7,486 bases of DNA. Origin: Gemmatimonadota bacterium (GTDB lineage Bacteria > Gemmatimonadota > Gemmatimonadetes > Gemmatimonadales > Gemmatimonadaceae). The DNA lies in contig QHUV01000088.1 in assembly GCA_003222065.1 (NCBI GenBank), positions 1-7,486 of the forward strand. The letters run 5' to 3'. Below the pieces are notes generated by a model. That model was given only the letters and a program-made list of their open reading frames with translations, was not told the DNA's origin and did not search any database. A program made the translations under genes and the position numbers. The stretch's first letter is position 1. Each line of letters begins with the position of its first letter. Shown here in pieces: positions 5,876 to 7,486 of the stretch.

Positions 5876-6817
5876 ATGCCGCTCGATAGGCATGCAAAGC
5901 GCCTGCTGGAGATGATTGCGGCCGGTCGGCGCGATCAGGCTAGCGAGCTCACCGCCGAGTCGTTGCGCCGATCGATGATTCGACTCGCTGAAGCAGCAGA
6001 CGCGCGTCATGTGCCGATCGGTCATATCGAAGACCGGAAGGTGGCAGGCAGCGCCGGCCCTATCCCGATACGCATTTATACGCCATGTGATGCGAACGTG
6101 GATACGCTTCCGTGCATCGTGTACTTCCACGGAGGCACTGGGGTTTTCTGCAGCATCGAGACCCACGACGGGCTCTGTCGAATGCTTGCCAACTCGAGCG
6201 GCTGTCGGGTGATCGCAGTGGAGTATCGACTGGCCCCCGAGCATCCGTTCCCGGCCGCAATCGACGATGGGACTTCCATAACGAGCTGGATCGCCGAACA
6301 TCCGGCGGAGCTCAGCATCGATCCCGACCGACTCATTGTCGCAGGCGATTCGGCCGGTGGAACGATCGCCGCGGTAATCTGCCAACTGGCTGCGTCCGGC
6401 GACGGACCTCGGATCGCGCTGCAGGTGCTGCTTTGCCCGGTGACCGATCTCGCGGCCGAATCAGAATCGCGGCGAGACTATGCTGAAGGCTACTTCATCG
6501 AACGGTCGACGCTCGAGTGGGCTAAGGCCGTTTACTGCGCCGGCGCGGAACTCGGCGATCCGCGCGTGTCGCCACTCCGGGCAAAGTCGCTTGTCGGGTT
6601 ACCCGCTGCACACATCCACACCGCGGAGTTCGACCCCATGCGCGACGAGGGTGAGGCGTACGCCAGGGCCTTGGACGCGGCAGGGGTGACTGTGCGATAC
6701 ACCTGTCACGCGGGACTCATTCACCACTTCTATTGCATGGCAGGCGCAATTCCGCGGGCGCGCGCGGTATTGGCCTCGGTCGGCGCGGAGATCCGGGATG
6801 CGCTCAACGCCGCCTGA
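5876..6817 (+). CDS. Alpha/beta hydrolase, bacterial hormone-sensitive lipase (HSL) family
   Basis: A 313-residue esterase/thioesterase-type hydrolase. Residue numbers are from the ATG at 5876. The oxyanion-hole motif is YFHGGTG (83-89), with HGGT where HGGG is more usual. EYRLAPEHPFPAAIDD (116-131) is a hallmark of the HSL group. The nucleophile is Ser159 in GDSAGG, the acid Asp253 in EFDPMRDEGEAYA, and the catalytic base is His283 in GLIHHFY, so the triad is complete. I chose 5876 because MPLDRHAKRLLEMIAAG matches the usual start of this family and a GGA lies 7 nt before it. ATG 5864 or TTG 5834 would add 4 or 14 residues. No signal peptide is seen, so it should be cytoplasmic. Lying just downstream of the carrier protein, it may release or transfer the carrier-bound product. 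An unrelated esterase role cannot be excluded. Confidence 0.93.
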   Translation: MPLDRHAKRLLEMIAAGRRDQASELTAESLRRSMIRLAEAADARHVPIGHIEDRKVAGSAGPIPIRIYTPCDANVDTLPCIVYFHGGTGVFCSIETHDGLCRMLANSSGCRVIAVEYRLAPEHPFPAAIDDGTSITSWIAEHPAELSIDPDRLIVAGDSAGGTIAAVICQLAASGDGPRIALQVLLCPVTDLAAESESRRDYAEGYFIERSTLEWAKAVYCAGAELGDPRVSPLRAKSLVGLPAAHIHTAEFDPMRDEGEAYARALDAAGVTVRYTCHAGLIHHFYCMAGAIPRARAVLASVGAEIRDALNAA

Positions 6818-6833
6818 GGTACAGCAGCGGAAC

Positions 6834-7217
6834 TCAGTGCGGAGCGAAGAACTCGATGTACGATCCGATTCGGCCGTTGCGGATCTCGATCATATCGACC
6901 AGCTCCGTGAGCACCGTTGTTCCGGTGAGCCGAGAGAAAATATTCACGCGCCAGTGCACGGCCGCTTTGGCGCCGTCGATCACCAGCGAGACGATTTGCT
7001 CGTCGCTGAGCTTGAAGGTCTTGATCATGATCGCAAGCAAGGGACGATACTCTCCGGCGCCGATTGCGGTAACGGCGACCGGCGTCGAGTGGCTCGCCCC
7101 AGCGATCTGGAAGTGCGCGTCCGGCGAGAACTTCTCATAGACCGCTGCAATGTCGCCGCTGACGCGCGCCGCATAGAGGCCGCGCAGCAACTGTTCGGTC
7201 TCCCGGCGATCGGTCAT
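6834..7217 (-). CDS. SnoaL-like / NTF2-fold small protein
   Basis: A 127-residue protein with the alpha+beta cone pattern of the SnoaL/NTF2-like superfamily. An N-terminal helix with LLRGLYAARVSGDIAAVYEKFSPDA (residues 10-34) is followed by FQIAG, a central helix with YRPLLAIMIKTF, and then strands IDGAKAAVHWRVNIFSR, TELVDMIEIRNGRIGSYIEFF near the end. The family includes small cyclases, isomerases and hydratases as well as ligand-binding proteins without enzymatic activity, so function is unassigned. The reading frame extends upstream to 7373, but the ATG at 7217 is chosen because a strong GGAGGA lies 7 nt before it. That start also matches the usual family N-terminus. It converges on the hydrolase with 16 nt between the stops, and no terminator hairpin was seen there. 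It may belong with a different transcription unit from the carrier-protein genes. Confidence 0.9.
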   Translation of the reverse strand: MTDRRETEQLLRGLYAARVSGDIAAVYEKFSPDAHFQIAGASHSTPVAVTAIGAGEYRPLLAIMIKTFKLSDEQIVSLVIDGAKAAVHWRVNIFSRLTGTTVLTELVDMIEIRNGRIGSYIEFFAPH

Positions 7218-7224
7218 CGTGTGG

Positions 7225-7230
7225 TCCTCC
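7225..7230 (-). promoter_or_regulatory. Strong Shine-Dalgarno GGAGGA deciding the SnoaL-like start
   Basis: On the leftward strand GGAGGA is followed by 7 bases and then ATG at 7217. It is the clearest ribosome binding site in the window. It rules against the longer start at 7373. Confidence 0.85.
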
Positions 7231-7310
7231 AGCCATCGAGAGTCCATGAGTTCGTGCTCAGCGACGTCGACGCGCGCCGACCAGGCGAAGCATCGTATGA
7301 TTCGAGGAAT

Positions 7311-7323
7311 TCGGCAATGCCGA
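7311..7323. promoter_or_regulatory. Perfect 13-bp palindrome TCGGCA-A-TGCCGA between divergent genes
   Basis: Two 6-base arms with a single central base lie in the stretch between the SnoaL-like start (7217) and the rightward ORF start (7415). This is a suitable place for an operator controlling either gene. There is no T-run, so it is unlikely to be a terminator. The rest of 7231-7414 shows nothing else I can support. Confidence 0.4.
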
Positions 7324-7414
7324 GTGCAGGCGGCAGCGATAGCTTGGGCTCTCGCATGAGCCTCACTGGGCATTCCTGCCAGTCGGGTGAGATGCTGTGC
7401 AGTCGGTGACGCGT

Positions 7415-7486
7415 ATGCCAGGTGGCGACACGCCGCTCAAGGCGTGGGCACGCGCACTCGCGCTCACCGCGCCCATTGCACGAAAC
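7415..7486 (+). CDS. Start of a rightward ORF, possibly an acyl-CoA synthetase/AMP-ligase (runs off right edge)
   Basis: From ATG 7415 the frame is open for 24 codons to the window edge. The segment TPLKAWARALALTAPIARN (residues 6-24) resembles the short N-terminal lead of some long-chain acyl-CoA synthetase-like AMP-binding enzymes. That is only recollection of a general pattern, and none of the adenylation motifs is within reach. A GGTGA lies 5 nt before the ATG. In-frame GTG codons at 7406 and 7397 are alternatives, and a stop at 7388 bounds the frame upstream. The ORF could still be spurious, or another family. Confidence 0.4.
   Translation, partial: MPGGDTPLKAWARALALTAPIARN

Noticed and set aside
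6818..6833. Bidirectional terminator between the converging hydrolase and SnoaL-like genes
   Set aside because: Only 16 bases separate the stops, and no inverted repeat or T-run is visible there.

Overview
The window is GC-rich bacterial DNA (above 60% GC by eye) with dense gene packing and stop/start overlaps. The style suits a high-GC Gram-negative soil or environmental bacterium (proteobacterium, Gemmatimonadota or Acidobacteriota). Nothing in the window fixes the taxon. No rRNA, tRNA, transposase, phage gene or CRISPR array was seen.

Layout. A tightly packed five-gene operon reads leftward from about 5050 to beyond the left edge. In transcription order it encodes an acyl-CoA-dehydrogenase-like flavoprotein (3848-5050), a truncated class II aminoacyl-tRNA-synthetase-like amino acid:[carrier protein] ligase (2935-3846), an O-acylhomoserine sulfhydrylase of the MetY type (1589-2935), a MetA-family homoserine O-acyltransferase (582-1592), and a group II PLP-dependent decarboxylase cut by the left edge (1-568). 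The junctions are 1 nt apart, 1 nt overlap, 4 nt overlap and 13 nt apart, so the genes are almost certainly co-transcribed and largely translationally coupled. A roughly 500-bp non-coding stretch (5051-5553) with several short dyads separates this operon from a divergent rightward pair: a free-standing carrier protein (5554-5820) and a hormone-sensitive-lipase-type alpha/beta hydrolase (5876-6817). Converging on the hydrolase is a leftward SnoaL/NTF2-like gene (6834-7217). At the right edge a rightward ORF begins (7415 onward) that may be an acyl-CoA synthetase/AMP-ligase.

How they may work together. The ligase family is known to charge a small amino acid onto the phosphopantetheine arm of a dedicated carrier protein, and that carrier is the divergent neighbour here. 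The flavoenzyme is the obvious candidate to oxidise the tethered aminoacyl thioester, by analogy with prolyl-carrier dehydrogenases. It lacks the usual catalytic glutamate, however. The hydrolase could release or trim the product. MetA and MetY would activate homoserine (or a similar hydroxy amino acid) and replace the acyloxy group with a sulfur or other nucleophile. The decarboxylase could convert an amino acid into an amine. Taken together this looks like a small specialised biosynthetic cluster built on carrier-tethered amino-acid chemistry joined to a methionine-type gamma-substitution module. The individual families are known. I do not recognise this combination or its product, so the pathway is inference.
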